From Gonapodya prolifera JEL478 (lineage: Eukaryota > Monoblepharomycota > Monoblepharidomycetes > Monoblepharidales > Gonapodyaceae), in assembly GCA_001574975.1 (NCBI GenBank), contig KQ965813.1, forward strand, positions 167,041 through 231,040: a stretch of DNA of 64,000 bases, written 5' to 3'. The notes beneath the pieces are model-generated. The model saw only the letters and a program-made list of their open reading frames with translations, had not been told where the DNA came from and ran no database searches. Positions 1-9,594 of this stretch are shown one piece after another. A program made the translations under genes and the position numbers. Within the stretch, counting starts at the first letter, position 1, and every line of letters starts with the position of its first letter.

Positions 1-585
1 GCGACAGGTTCAATCCACCCGCAATGCCTCGAATTTCTACACGTGCTGATAACTTTCAAGATCAACGACCCCATAGCGCGATGCGAAACTCAACGTTGCG
101 TCCTCACCTCTCGCGAGCGTCGCCTCTCTGCTCTCGGACAGATGGATAGGCGCCTCGGTCGCCCCTGGTCCCTTGCTGGAAGTTGGAACTTTGAGTCTCG
201 ACCCGCCCGCCCTGCGCGCATCCGCGCCGACAAAGACACCGTCCGCCGACGCTGCACCTCCGGCGCCCTCGGTGAAGGTCACTTCTGAGACGATGGTGTT
301 CTCCTCGACGACCTGGACGGATTCGGTGGAGTTGGAGCGATTGGACGAACAGGGCGGCAGAACAGGACGAAACTCACGGTCCCGCATTGCGTACAGACGA
401 CGTGCCCGCGGGCATCGTCCGTTTCGAACCTGGTGTTGGCTGGTGGGCGATGGTTTGTGGAGTGGGGCGAGTGAGGACGTCAACGACACCGGAACCGGAC
501 GCAGGCATCAACCAAGGAGGCCAAGAGAGTCGCATAAAAGTGAAAAGGGGGACGAACCTTGACAGACCCGGCACCAGGAGCTCAT
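1..585 (-). CDS. BRF1: TFIIIB subunit Brf1, N-terminal part (runs off the window start)
   Basis: Brf1 is the TFIIB-related subunit of TFIIIB, which recruits RNA polymerase III to tRNA and 5S promoters in the nucleus. Exons on the minus strand are 558-585, 378-439, 108-312 and 1-36 (continuing outside); all junctions are GT-AG and in phase. The start ATG opens a TFIIB-type zinc ribbon: Cys5 and Cys8 (CRVC), 16 residues, then the CTQC pair. The diagnostic Brf1 segment follows, EENTIVSEVTF and then a Gly/Ala stretch ending in GVFVGAD. The motif SESREATLAR leads into the first cyclin fold, which is cut by the window edge. Only about 110 residues are present. The zinc ribbon is split over three exons, the first only 28 nt. 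The Brf1 signature separates it from TFIIB itself. No downstream part is visible. Confidence 0.85.
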
Positions 586-845
586 GATTGACAAGAGGTT
601 TTCGTCGAAAATGTGAGCTGGAAAATTTTGTAGCACAGTGGCAAAGCACAGTTCTTTTGTACGTTTCAAATCACCGGATCGAATCTCGACACCTTCAGCA
701 GAGCATGTTTTTTCAACACCTTTCAAACGTCCAATAAGGTCATTTGTGGATAAGATTGTGCCATGAAGTGTGCGGGGATGCCGCAACACCCACAGGACTT
801 TCACACAACACTACAAATACTGGGCGGACGAATGCTAAAAAGCAG

Positions 846-1600
846 CTACCCAAACCTCCCAAAACTCTGCCAGGCGGCCCTCCGCATCGCCGGCGATCTC
901 GTCCACGCGAGAGACCCGGCGGCCAGGAGGGCAACGTTCGCGGCGACGGCGAGGAAATAGGGCTGGAAAGATGCCACACGACAAGTGACAAGTATAATCG
1001 GTGAGAAAGGGGAGGTGGAAGCGACGCCCGAGCGTGAAGAGTAACGCACCTGCCGAAACTCCTGCTTCTTCGTCTTGTGCCTGAACTGCTCCATGGCGGC
1101 CATCCCGCCGGCCCACCCTCCAATCAGCGCGGTCAGTTGCAGGTCCCTAGTCCACCGATCCCGTCGTCCCAAACGTCATGTTGGTCAGGTAACTCCAAAC
1201 CGGTTCCAAGTCTCCCTGCCACCCTCACGCGCACTCACCGCTCCTTGACTCGCCACCCTTTACGCTCCGCCTGCATCTTATCGTACCAGAACAGTGCATA
1301 GGCGCCTGCGTTGACGAGAGCCAGGTATGCCCCTCCGAGCAGCACGAGGGGCCTTGGAACCGCCAAGGAGACCCCCACCGGTACAACACGGTGAAGATTG
1401 GGTGTAGGGGAGCTACGTTGTACAGCAGGAGTAGGAGCAGGAGCAGGGTCAGCCCGCGGTGGGCGACGCGGGACTTTTCGGGCTTTGAGAGCAAGTGGGG
1501 AAGAGTGAAAAGAACGGGATGGCAGCGGGGAGAGGGAGAAGAGGCGTCCCGATGGGTGGTGCTGGGACGCGGAAGAGTTCCACGGCGACTGAAGGAGCAT
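846..1600 (-). CDS. DUF1294 membrane protein, probably mitochondrial
   Basis: Exons are 1239-1600, 1050-1146 and 846-962; introns of 92 and 87 nt close in phase and give 191 aa. The second intron is a multiple of three without stops, so it can be read through and could be retained. DUF1294 is a small two-to-three-helix membrane domain of unknown function, best known from bacteria. Its hallmarks are present: WYDKMQAERKGWR at the end of a hydrophobic segment, then LIGGWAGGMAAMEQFRHKT and a last hydrophobic segment. The chosen ATG at 1600 gives an Arg/Ser-rich N-terminus with RSFHSS, a typical mitochondrial cleavage context. The frame stays open upstream, but with less plausible sequence. Function is unknown; mitochondrial location is inferred from the N-terminus only. 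The gene lies 231 nt downstream of the DnaJ gene on the same strand. Confidence 0.8.
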
Positions 1601-1831
1601 CGTCTGTGTTGGCCCGGAAAGAAGTGGAGGTGTGTGTTGGAAGGCGGCAAAATTTTCGGGTGAAGCCTTGGCCAGAAAACGACAAACGAGTGACCTTTGC
1701 TGTGTTGAGAGACTCGGCTCGCACAAGAAGGAAACAGAATTTCGCAACTGGGCGTTGACGGTATTCTCCGAATGAGCATAGCTGCTTCGTAACGTGTTTT
1801 CTTTCACCAATGTGGGCAATGGCAACCTCCC

Positions 1832-3260
1832 TTACATACATAGACGACACCAGAGCCTCCACGTCGCATCGCCCGCCGTTCCTACATTCACCTCGCCGCT
1901 ACCAATTCCATTCCTTCGTCTCTCCTCATCTCCTTCCTTCCCGACCCTCCTCTCCCTTACCTCCCCTTGAATTTCCTTCCCACCGCTCGCACCAGTACTC
2001 CCACCATACAAACACCGCCCATCCGCACATGCACCACCACGTTGACGACGATCCTCCACCACTGGCCAATCCGCCTGCAACTCCACCCCCCTCCGCTTAA
2101 CCAACACCACCGTCCCAAAAAACACGCCCACGACCAGGGCCGTCCACGCCATGGGGTCCATCTCTCCACTCGCCTCATCGCCCTCTTTCCCCTGCCCCTG
2201 CCCTTTCGCCCGCGCAGCACGCCGATCCCGCGCGGCTTTCATTTCGCGCAACCGCTGGTCTGTCCGCGTAAAGGCCGCTGCGTCGAACGCTCCGCCTCCG
2301 TTCTCGTCCGAGGTTGCGCCGTAGTGCTGCCGTTGGTGCTCGTCAAAGTCGAATGCGCTGGTGCCTCCCCCTGGGGCTCCTCCCGCACTTCCACCTCCCC
2401 CCGCCGCGCGGCCGCCACTGCCCGCCGCTCCCAGATCAGGACCCCCACCAGCGCCATATACGCCGCCACGCTCACCGCCGCCACCGTCGCCGCGCGAACG
2501 AAAAAACTGGTCTTGTGCATTTGCGCGGCGGTACTGGGCGGCGTGGTCGTTGAAACGTCCATGGTGGTCCACGCCCCTCTTGGCCATCGCGGGTGACGAG
2601 CGCCGGGGTCCAAACCCCGTTCCTGTCGGTCGAGTGGCACGTGAAAAGTGATGCGTGGGGAGAGACAGGTCGTATGAGCGCCGGGATGTGTCGTCCGAGA
2701 GGACTTCGTATGCGGAGGAGAGTTGGACGAAGTGGGCGTGCGCGGTGGGGGAGGTTGGGTTGAGGTCTGCGTGGGGGTTGGGGTGGGTATGGCGGGTGAG
2801 GGTGTGAGCGTCGGGGAAGGTTGGTGAAAGCGAAAACGGGGGCAGAGTAACGTGGACTCACCAGGATGGTGTTTCTTCGAGAGTGCTACATGGGGATCCA
2901 CGGTCGGGATGATAGCCATAAACGCTCAAGAACCGCCCATAACTCACCATAAAACGCGTTCTTAATCTCTGCCTTTGTCGCCGTCTGAGAGACCCCCAAC
3001 ACCTCATAGTGGGTTCTGTGCTCGCTATGTCGCGCCATCGAGACTCTGCGCGACGAGTGGAATGCACATGCGAAGAGAGTGGGAGTGGCGCGGAGGGGGA
3101 GGAGGAAGGGAAGCGAGTGCGATGTGAAGTCGGAGGTGGAATTCGGGTGGGTGCGTGGGTGGGTGAGGCGAGGGACGCGAGGGTGGCGGGTGAAGGGGAG
3201 AGACAGAGCGGAAAGAGAGGAGAGCGCGAGGATGTCTGGTGGGAGATGGGCGCGGGGCAT
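1832..3260 (-). CDS. DnaJ-domain protein, mitochondrial DNAJC30/Jid1-like
   Basis: Exons are 2948-3260, 2862-2885 and 1832-2766, giving about 423 aa. The second exon is a 24-nt micro-exon that completes the J domain: YEVLGV in exon 1, then ALSKKHHPD across exons 2 and 3, with the catalytic HPD intact, and AYEVLSDDTSRRSYD in exon 3. J domains stimulate Hsp70 ATPase. The start at 3260 gives a basic leader with AFHSSRRV before the J domain, which looks like a mitochondrial presequence; an alternative ATG lies at 3038. After a Gly-rich linker come FDFDEHQRQHYG, a motif I associate with the DNAJC30 group, and one hydrophobic segment. The last ~90 residues are low in information, and another intron near 2040 is possible, so the C-terminus is uncertain. 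The exact partner is not predictable. Confidence 0.75.
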
Positions 3261-3636
3261 TGAGAGGGAAGTTGCGTGGGTAAGGTGGGTAAGAGACCGA
3301 AGCAACCAACTTCACTGTTCCTTGGCAACTCAATGTTTGGTATTCGAGACTGATGAAAGTTAGTTGACATTAATTTGAAGCACGTCGCAAAAGAAACCTG
3401 TCTCCAGAATGAACCGTCGATCTCAGGCACGTGCATGAGTGCAAAGGTATCATTACAAATTGCGTGACATTCAATAGTTGAGTAAGCAGCCTCTAGCTGT
3501 CCAAGATCATAACGCCCAACACCGAGAGTGGATTTAAACTGGGAACGTAAGGGGGCGACAGAACAACATCCTCTCGCCAATTAACATCAACCGATCTCTC
3601 TCCCCAGACCCCTGTCTACGCCAGCAGACATCCGAA
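3261..3636. other. Intergenic, no gene seen
   Basis: Upstream of the DnaJ start and downstream of the methyltransferase stop. It contains only antisense or short open frames without recognisable motifs. It should hold the DnaJ promoter and the methyltransferase 3' end. Confidence 0.5.
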
Positions 3637-4961
3637 TCACGTCCACTTCGAAAACTTAACACCACACTCCTTCGCCTAGTTCCACCACACCACGCACAAC
3701 AAGTCACAATCAGTCCCCACCGAACCCTCTCAAATAAAACACCAACCCTCAACTCACCTCCCCAACATACTTTGCGACCTCGTAAAAATCAAATTCTGCG
3801 CCGTTCACATCCCTGCTCCAATCGTGGTCTTCCAGGACAAGGTCGTCGGCAAGGCAGAAGGTGCCGTCGATGAGGAGTGTGTTTGACGATCAGGTTGGAG
3901 GCCGTACCTTCGATGTCGATTTTGAGTACCCTGTCCAACGTAGCGCAGACGTAGCGTGAGCTAGTGACTCAACATGGTGTCTCCAAGTCAACATATGGCA
4001 CTCACACGTGGTCCTCCGGCGTGACCCACCGCCTCAACATGGCCAAGAAGTCCACCAGCGTCACCTACACGCCATTCCGCAAATTCCCGTTCCGAGCGAA
4101 AGCCAATTGTCGAACAAAAGGTCAACAAGGTCAAACCATTCCCCACGGCTACCCCCCAATTCGAATCCTCACCTCAACCGCCGTCCCATTCCACCCTTCC
4201 GTCACCAAACTCGACCCCCAGCTCTCGAGCCCCCACTGGCTGCCGTGTGCAGGGTCGTCGATGTAGAACGTCGTCGTGCCGAAGGAGTCCGAGACGCAGG
4301 CGTCGAAGTACTGGGCGGGTGAGGGGCAGGGTCGGTGAGAGCTTCTTCGCCGGCCACCGGATGCGGCTCCATGCTTCATTCGGCCCCGGCGGACACCTCG
4401 CTCCGCTCATATTGTCGGTCCGCCCTCCATGCTTCAACCTCGCCTCACCGGCCCCCNCCCCCCAATACTCAGAGTATAATCCCACCTCCTCGCCTCAGCA
4501 TCCCACCTCTCCTGAAATGCGGGTTACACTCGAACGCAATGACGATGTACTCGTCCTGGTCGTGTGGGTGGAGGCCGATGATTTCGCGGACGGAGTCGCC
4601 GATGCTGTGGGGGAGGGGGACAGGCGACGGAGAAGGTGGGGAGAAGAGCGAGGAATGAACGCTCTGCGTGAGTTAATTCGCCTCCGCCGTACGCCTGGCT
4701 CCTGGAAAATATTCCGATATTAGTCTTTGTGGGAGGCAGTGGAGGGGGATCCGGTGAGGGGTGCGAGAGGGAAGAGGGTGAAGGAACTCTCACCGGCGCC
4801 ACACTATTCAATGCTCAATCGCCTGGCGAACGAAAACGTGCCCAGGGACACCGTACCTGCCCCACCCGCGACACCAGGACAAGCAGCAGAGCACACGCAA
4901 CGCCGAGCAGAATGCGCGGGAACGTGCCCGTGGAAAGGAGTGCGGTTGTGCGCAGGTACAT
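3637..4961 (-). CDS. FkbM-family methyltransferase, membrane-anchored; one frameshift
   Basis: Recognisable exons: 4857-4961 (35 aa, one hydrophobic signal-anchor helix), 4507-4604, 4173-4310, 4006-4064, 3758-3930 and 3637-3675 (stop TGA). FkbM-like enzymes are SAM-dependent methyltransferases, in fungi often type II membrane proteins; the substrate is unknown. The motif order fits: IGDSVREI, AFECNPHF, ACVSDSFGTTTFYIDD, SQWGLESWGSSL, VLKIDIEG, DGTFCLADDL, EDHDW and FYEVAKYVGE. The last three junctions fit, but exon 3758-3930 is one base too long: the KIDIEG part and the DGTFCL part lie in different frames. The junction between the IGDS exon and the FDAC exon is also out of phase and spans the N at 4457, and the link from the anchor exon to IGDS was not resolved. 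This is either a recent pseudogene or a sequence error. Confidence 0.65.
4457..4457. other. Ambiguous base (N)
   Basis: A single N in a C-rich run inside the methyltransferase gene, in or next to an intron whose reading phase does not close. It marks an uncertain consensus. Confidence 0.95.
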
Positions 4962-5189
4962 TGCGGGTATGGGTGACGCCTGCGGGTTCACCGATCTGCA
5001 GCCCAGGGGCGAGGGGCGGCGGTACTTGAATACAAAAATGAAATTCTGCGACCCTATGCAACAACGGTCCACGACATCTCTGGAATTCCATGGAAATCTC
5101 ATAATGCGAGGTCTGGGCGGCGTTTGGAAACGGTCCCCGGAGCCGATTCCTGTACCTGCGAGGGGTCTAAGTTCTTCAACTGACCTGCA

Positions 5190-5800
5190 GCTTGACGTTT
5201 GCTGTCACAGCCATAATGATTCTCCGGTTTTATGTAACCATCAAGAAGCTGCTATGTACGAGGGAAATCTGGATCTTAACCTCCGAGTGCTAATCAATTG
5301 TTCCGGAAAGTACATGAATAGCATGCTGAGAGCGGTGTCAGAACCGGAGAGGAAGTGGAGTATGCGCGTAGGTAGGCGTCGTGATAATTTCTGCTGTTTC
5401 TTCAAACACAGAAAAGAGACTAACTAAGCGGTACCAAAGTCCGTGTGCTCCTCATGCATCGCCTGTTCACAGCCATATCGCACTCGTCCACGGCTGACGA
5501 GCTCAACCAGAGCTGGGGCTCATTCTTGACCACGCTGGGGCACGATGGCGTATGCTTGCGTCCCAGGCGGAAGAATCCTCGCTTAATTTACCGTTCTCGA
5601 AGGAGATGACGGGGTGGATGTGTTGATACCCAAATGTTTAGGGTAGGAGCGGAGCCGTCTGGACTTGGATTTCATGAAACGTTCAATGTGAGAGCCAACC
5701 ATGTACAATATTCACAGAGCATTCTGCGCTTTAGCATGTTATGTTAGATTGCTTCATACTTCACGACTCAATATATCATCTTTCGCACTCCCTCCTCCGT
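5190..5800 (+). pseudogene. Decayed partial copy of the 3' end of the MHR transcription-factor gene
   Basis: This stretch aligns with 8680-9390, covering the last coding exon and 3' flank of the gene at 6510-9210. Shared blocks include GGAAAGTA followed by ATGAATAGCAT (encoding GKYMNS), TTCACAGCCAT, GAGCTCAACCAG, the AAATGTTT..GGGTAG stop context, ATGTACAATATTCAC and CGCACTCCCTC. The 5190 copy lacks a block of about 90 nt present near 8750-8840 and carries frameshifts and a stop near 5425, so it cannot encode the same C-terminus. It is oriented like its parent and lies just upstream of it, which fits an old tandem duplication. Confidence 0.7.
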
Positions 5801-6509
5801 CTGAAGCACCCGCAGTTGTTGAACTTGGCCGCGCATGTAAGCTGCACGGAAGGTAGGCGTTGGGTGCGTAAGGGAACTGCGGCAATGAGATCATTCTTCT
5901 TTAAATATAAGGTTTCGTCTGCTATCCTCTTCGTCAAGACTTCTGCTTCTCTACTGTAATGGTTCGCCGCCTCTCCGATCACTGGGACACGCCAAACCAA
6001 AAAATCAGTATGCGTCTTAGACTGATAAACACACTTGCAGAGAATTACATCAAAAGACTTCAAACTAGACAACTAGCTCAGGTGGGGTGTTGCATTGGTG
6101 TTGCCCTTCAACACAATAATGTCTGCCAGCGGCCAATGTTCGTCCAACTAACTCTCCAGGCCCAACTCGCCTGATCGACGTGAAATGGCCCGCAAGATCC
6201 ACCCAGAAGTGTAGGAAAGATGACGCCAAGACCGCCAATGGCCGAGGTGGCGCTCCAAAGCGGTTTAACTGTGTGGTCAAAATGGATGTGTATAAATGTA
6301 TTTATTCAAGACTGTTTGATTCCAGAGCTCGTTCTCCCGAAAACTTGAATAAGCTCCCAGTAAAAATGTGAATACAGGAAGATACAGGCGTTACATATGT
6401 CGTTTGAGTGGCGGAAATCCAGTGGCGAAGCCGATTCCTGTGGACATACAACGCCTGCGAGGGATTTGTTCACCAAAAAACCCTGAACAACATTCGTTCC
6501 CGAAATACG
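5801..6509. other. Intergenic, no gene seen
   Basis: Upstream of the MHR transcription factor, where C2H2 or Zn2Cys6 finger exons would be expected. I searched all frames for C-x2-C...H-x3-H and for C-x2-C-x6-C patterns and found none convincing. The stretch is AT-richer than its neighbours. Confidence 0.4.
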
Positions 6510-9210
6510 ATGCCCTCACAAGATCGCGAGCGCAAGGAAAATTGCGATGGAGAACTGAAACGGCCCCCGAGGTGAGGAACAAGTCTGTGTTCATCGCAAT
6601 CGATCGAACCTTTACGAAATGTGCATCTCGGCAAGAATGACCGACAGGATAGCGGCGCTCGAGGCAGCTTTGGGACTGCCATCGCCGCCAAAGTCGAGAG
6701 AGGCGAAAGAACGAGGAACCAGGAACGGGACCCGAAAGAAGGCGGACGTTAGTGCCAGGCTTGGCAGGGACGTCTCCCCACACTGCGACAACAACAATTC
6801 ACAACGGCACGCTCGGTCATTCACAGAAAATCATCAATGAAGGTGATCGCTCGAATATCTCTCGGCCTCACCATTTTCGCTTACAAGCTCCGAACAATTC
6901 TTGGCAGCCTTCAACTCTGAGGGGACCAGCAGTTCGGAGTTTGGGGACAGTTGTACGGAAGCTTTAGAGTTGACGAACCCGTCGACAGTGGTCCCATTTG
7001 TGTCGCCAGTGCCTAATCCAGCTGCCATTGAGATCTCTGTCTTTGACGGTCTTCCTCCGTTGCAGGATTTCGAGGAATGCAAACTTCTGCTACAAACCTA
7101 TTTCAAACGTTTTGCATCTCGGTTTTCCTTTATGCACCCCCAAAATTTCAACGCTGGTGCAAAGAGCTTGAATATTCCACTTGAGGTAACTATAAGTTAC
7201 AGTTGAACGTTTTTCCCCTTTGTCTGAGGAATTTACACCTAATGGTGCAGCATGATGGCCGTCGGCAATTTTTACCACGACAATGACATGTTTCGGAAAA
7301 TGCACCAAAAGTCCCTCTCATTGTACATGAACCGGCTCCTCTCTGTCGCCAGCTCCCAAAGCAACACCATCGACCAAGTTCAAACGCTCCTCCAAATTGC
7401 TATCGCTCACAGCCAAGGACTTCACAAGGACTTGTTTGTCATGGCCATGGCGGGGTGTACGGCGAGTTTGCAAAGTCTTATGCAGCAAAACCCAGCGTTC
7501 CGACAGGGAGAAAGCGGGGTGCAGTCGCAAACTCTTGGTGATTAGATCGCTGAGGAGGAGGTTCGACGGACTGCATGGTACACAGCATGGCTTGATCATA
7601 TCATCGCACGTGCAAGGGGAAATCGGAAAATTGGAAGGATAGAGGACATTGGAATTCTCCCTCTGTGAGCTCACACGATTTCCCCCCACACACGATGAAT
7701 GTCTGTGTGCACATTTTGTTTGCCACATGTGTTAGTCCCACCGACAAAAAACTCTGGCGCGTCACGCAAGATGACACCGTCAAGATCACCTCGGCTTTGT
7801 CGGCACCATATATCCCTGGGAGAGCTACGATCCACAACTTTTTCAACCCAGTTGCATGGCATCCGGATGATGCCTTGCAGGCTCCGTTAGGTTATGGGTC
7901 CTTCTCAATGGCTCTCTATGTTTACTGCTACGGGAAAGTGAACGAATACGTGAGTACTTGCCTTATAATTACCAGCACCATGGCGTTTCTTACTCTAGAT
8001 TGCGATCAATAACTGCAGCAACGGTTTTGTTCCGCGAACGGCATTTTCACGGTTCCATTGACACCCCAACCCAGTCACTCCCCTTTCAATTCTCACACGG
8101 TCAGGTCCACCTCCGACCCTCTAACCCAAACTCGCGTCCTGGCGGACCACATCACCCTCGCACTAACGACCTGGCTTGCGCGCCTGCACACATCCGTTTG
8201 CGCAAACCCGCCACCCGTCCACTTCACATTGGAATCAGCCCTAATGACACCTCCACCTTCTGCTGCCACTGTCCATCCCCTCATTGTGCTGGCTCCATAG
8301 GCATTCACCCTTTACTTACAGTATCACCTCCTCTCGGCCTTTTGGATGTGTCCCATTCCTCTTAGCGCATCATCTCACACCACCCACGAGCCCAACAAGG
8401 GCATCCGGCAGACGATGCCGGGGTTTGTGCGTGCGCTTCGTGACATCTTATTGTACGAAAGCGGGCCTGCGGGGATTGCCCCGCCCAACATTGCCGCATG
8501 GATTTGCGGACCCGTGTTCACAACGTACATGGCACATGCTGAGCTTGCCTTGGATGCGTTCGAAGTGCTGGCTAAGGTGCACTCGCTGGAGCAGGTGTTT
8601 GATTACGTGGCGGGAGTGTAGGATTCGAGCCGTGAGTTTTAGGTTTCTTGGCGATTTGGCCCTTATCTCCACGTTGACATTTGCTCTCACAGAGGCTTTG
8701 GCGATTCTTCCCTTTAATATAGCCATCAAAGAGCTGCTACGAGGGAAAACTGCGTCATTTGTGGAATCAGGATGGGAGGGTGGAAGCCTCACGATACCAG
8801 CGTCATTCAACGTGACGAACAACGTTGAGTTGGCGGTCCACGACAGTAAACTCCAAGCACTCATCGATCGTACCGGAAAGTATATGAATAGCATATTGAG
8901 AGTAGTGTCAAAACACGAAGGGACGTGGAGTATGGCCGCAGGTGAGCTAATTCGTGATTTATTCTGCATCAAACGAGACAAACTGCTCGGTACCACCAAA
9001 GGCCGTGTGCGCCTCGTGGAGCGCCTTTTCACAGCCATGTTGCACTCGTCGACAGTTGATGAGCTCAACCAGCGCTTGGGCTTGATTCTTAATGATGCTG
9101 GAGCACGGTGGCGTATGCTCTCGTCTGAGGCGCAAGAACCAACGCTTGGTTTGCCGTTTGCAAAGGGTGACGAGGAGGTGGATGGGTTGATGCACAAATG
9201 TTTGGGGTAG
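6510..9210 (+). pseudogene. Fungal MHR (Fungal_trans) transcription factor with three in-frame TAG codons
   Basis: The protein resembles C2H2/MHR fungal regulators: a short coiled region (IAALEAALGL), then FDGLPPLQDF..FMHPQNF, MMAVGNFYHDND, a helical middle region, EEEVRRTAWYTAWLD, PLPTDKKLW and a long C-terminal part ending HKCLG. Exons (approximate): 6510-6571, 6648-, 6901-7188, 7252-7662, 7737-7950, 8021-8631 and 8693-9210. From 7252 on the phase closes at every junction, but the frame contains TAG at 7543-7545, 8298-8300 and 8619-8621, with no TAA, TGA or indel. The 7188/7250 junction is out of phase and no DNA-binding finger was found upstream. It is either a young pseudogene or a transcript corrected by readthrough or editing (see findings). 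A partial copy of its 3' end lies at 5190-5800. Confidence 0.6.
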
Positions 9211-9594
9211 GGCCGGGGTCTTCTGTACTTTGATTCGGTTCCAATCGTTTACGTTTGTCCTGAGATCAAGTCATGTACAATATTCACTGGGCATTCAGTT
9301 TTGCATTTAACATATTATCAGAGGGCTTAATTTGTCAATATATTGTACATCGCACTCCCTCATCTGTCTGCCCAACACGTCCTCCCAGGCTTTACGCAAT
9401 TCCCTTTCAATCGGTCAGTGCATTCTGGACCATCTTTAGCTTCGCATCGTGTCGAGCGTACTCGCGAGTATTTCGTATAAAATAGAAAACAAAGGAATCG
9501 CTCTCTCTAGAGTCTATCGCCGTATACCAACATCGTCCGTGATGACCACACTTTGCAAAACAACCTCGTTAAACTGTTCGTCGACGCTCGTCCG

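Noticed and set aside
1-22. A GGTTCAATCC word like a tRNA B box at the window start
   Set aside because: The flanking bases cannot form a T stem, and the position falls in the fourth exon of BRF1.
7543-8621. TAG as a reassigned sense codon in this genome
   Set aside because: Intact genes here end in TAG (DUF1294, SOUL, SET/MYND, NEPRO-like), so TAG works as stop. Editing or mutation is more likely.
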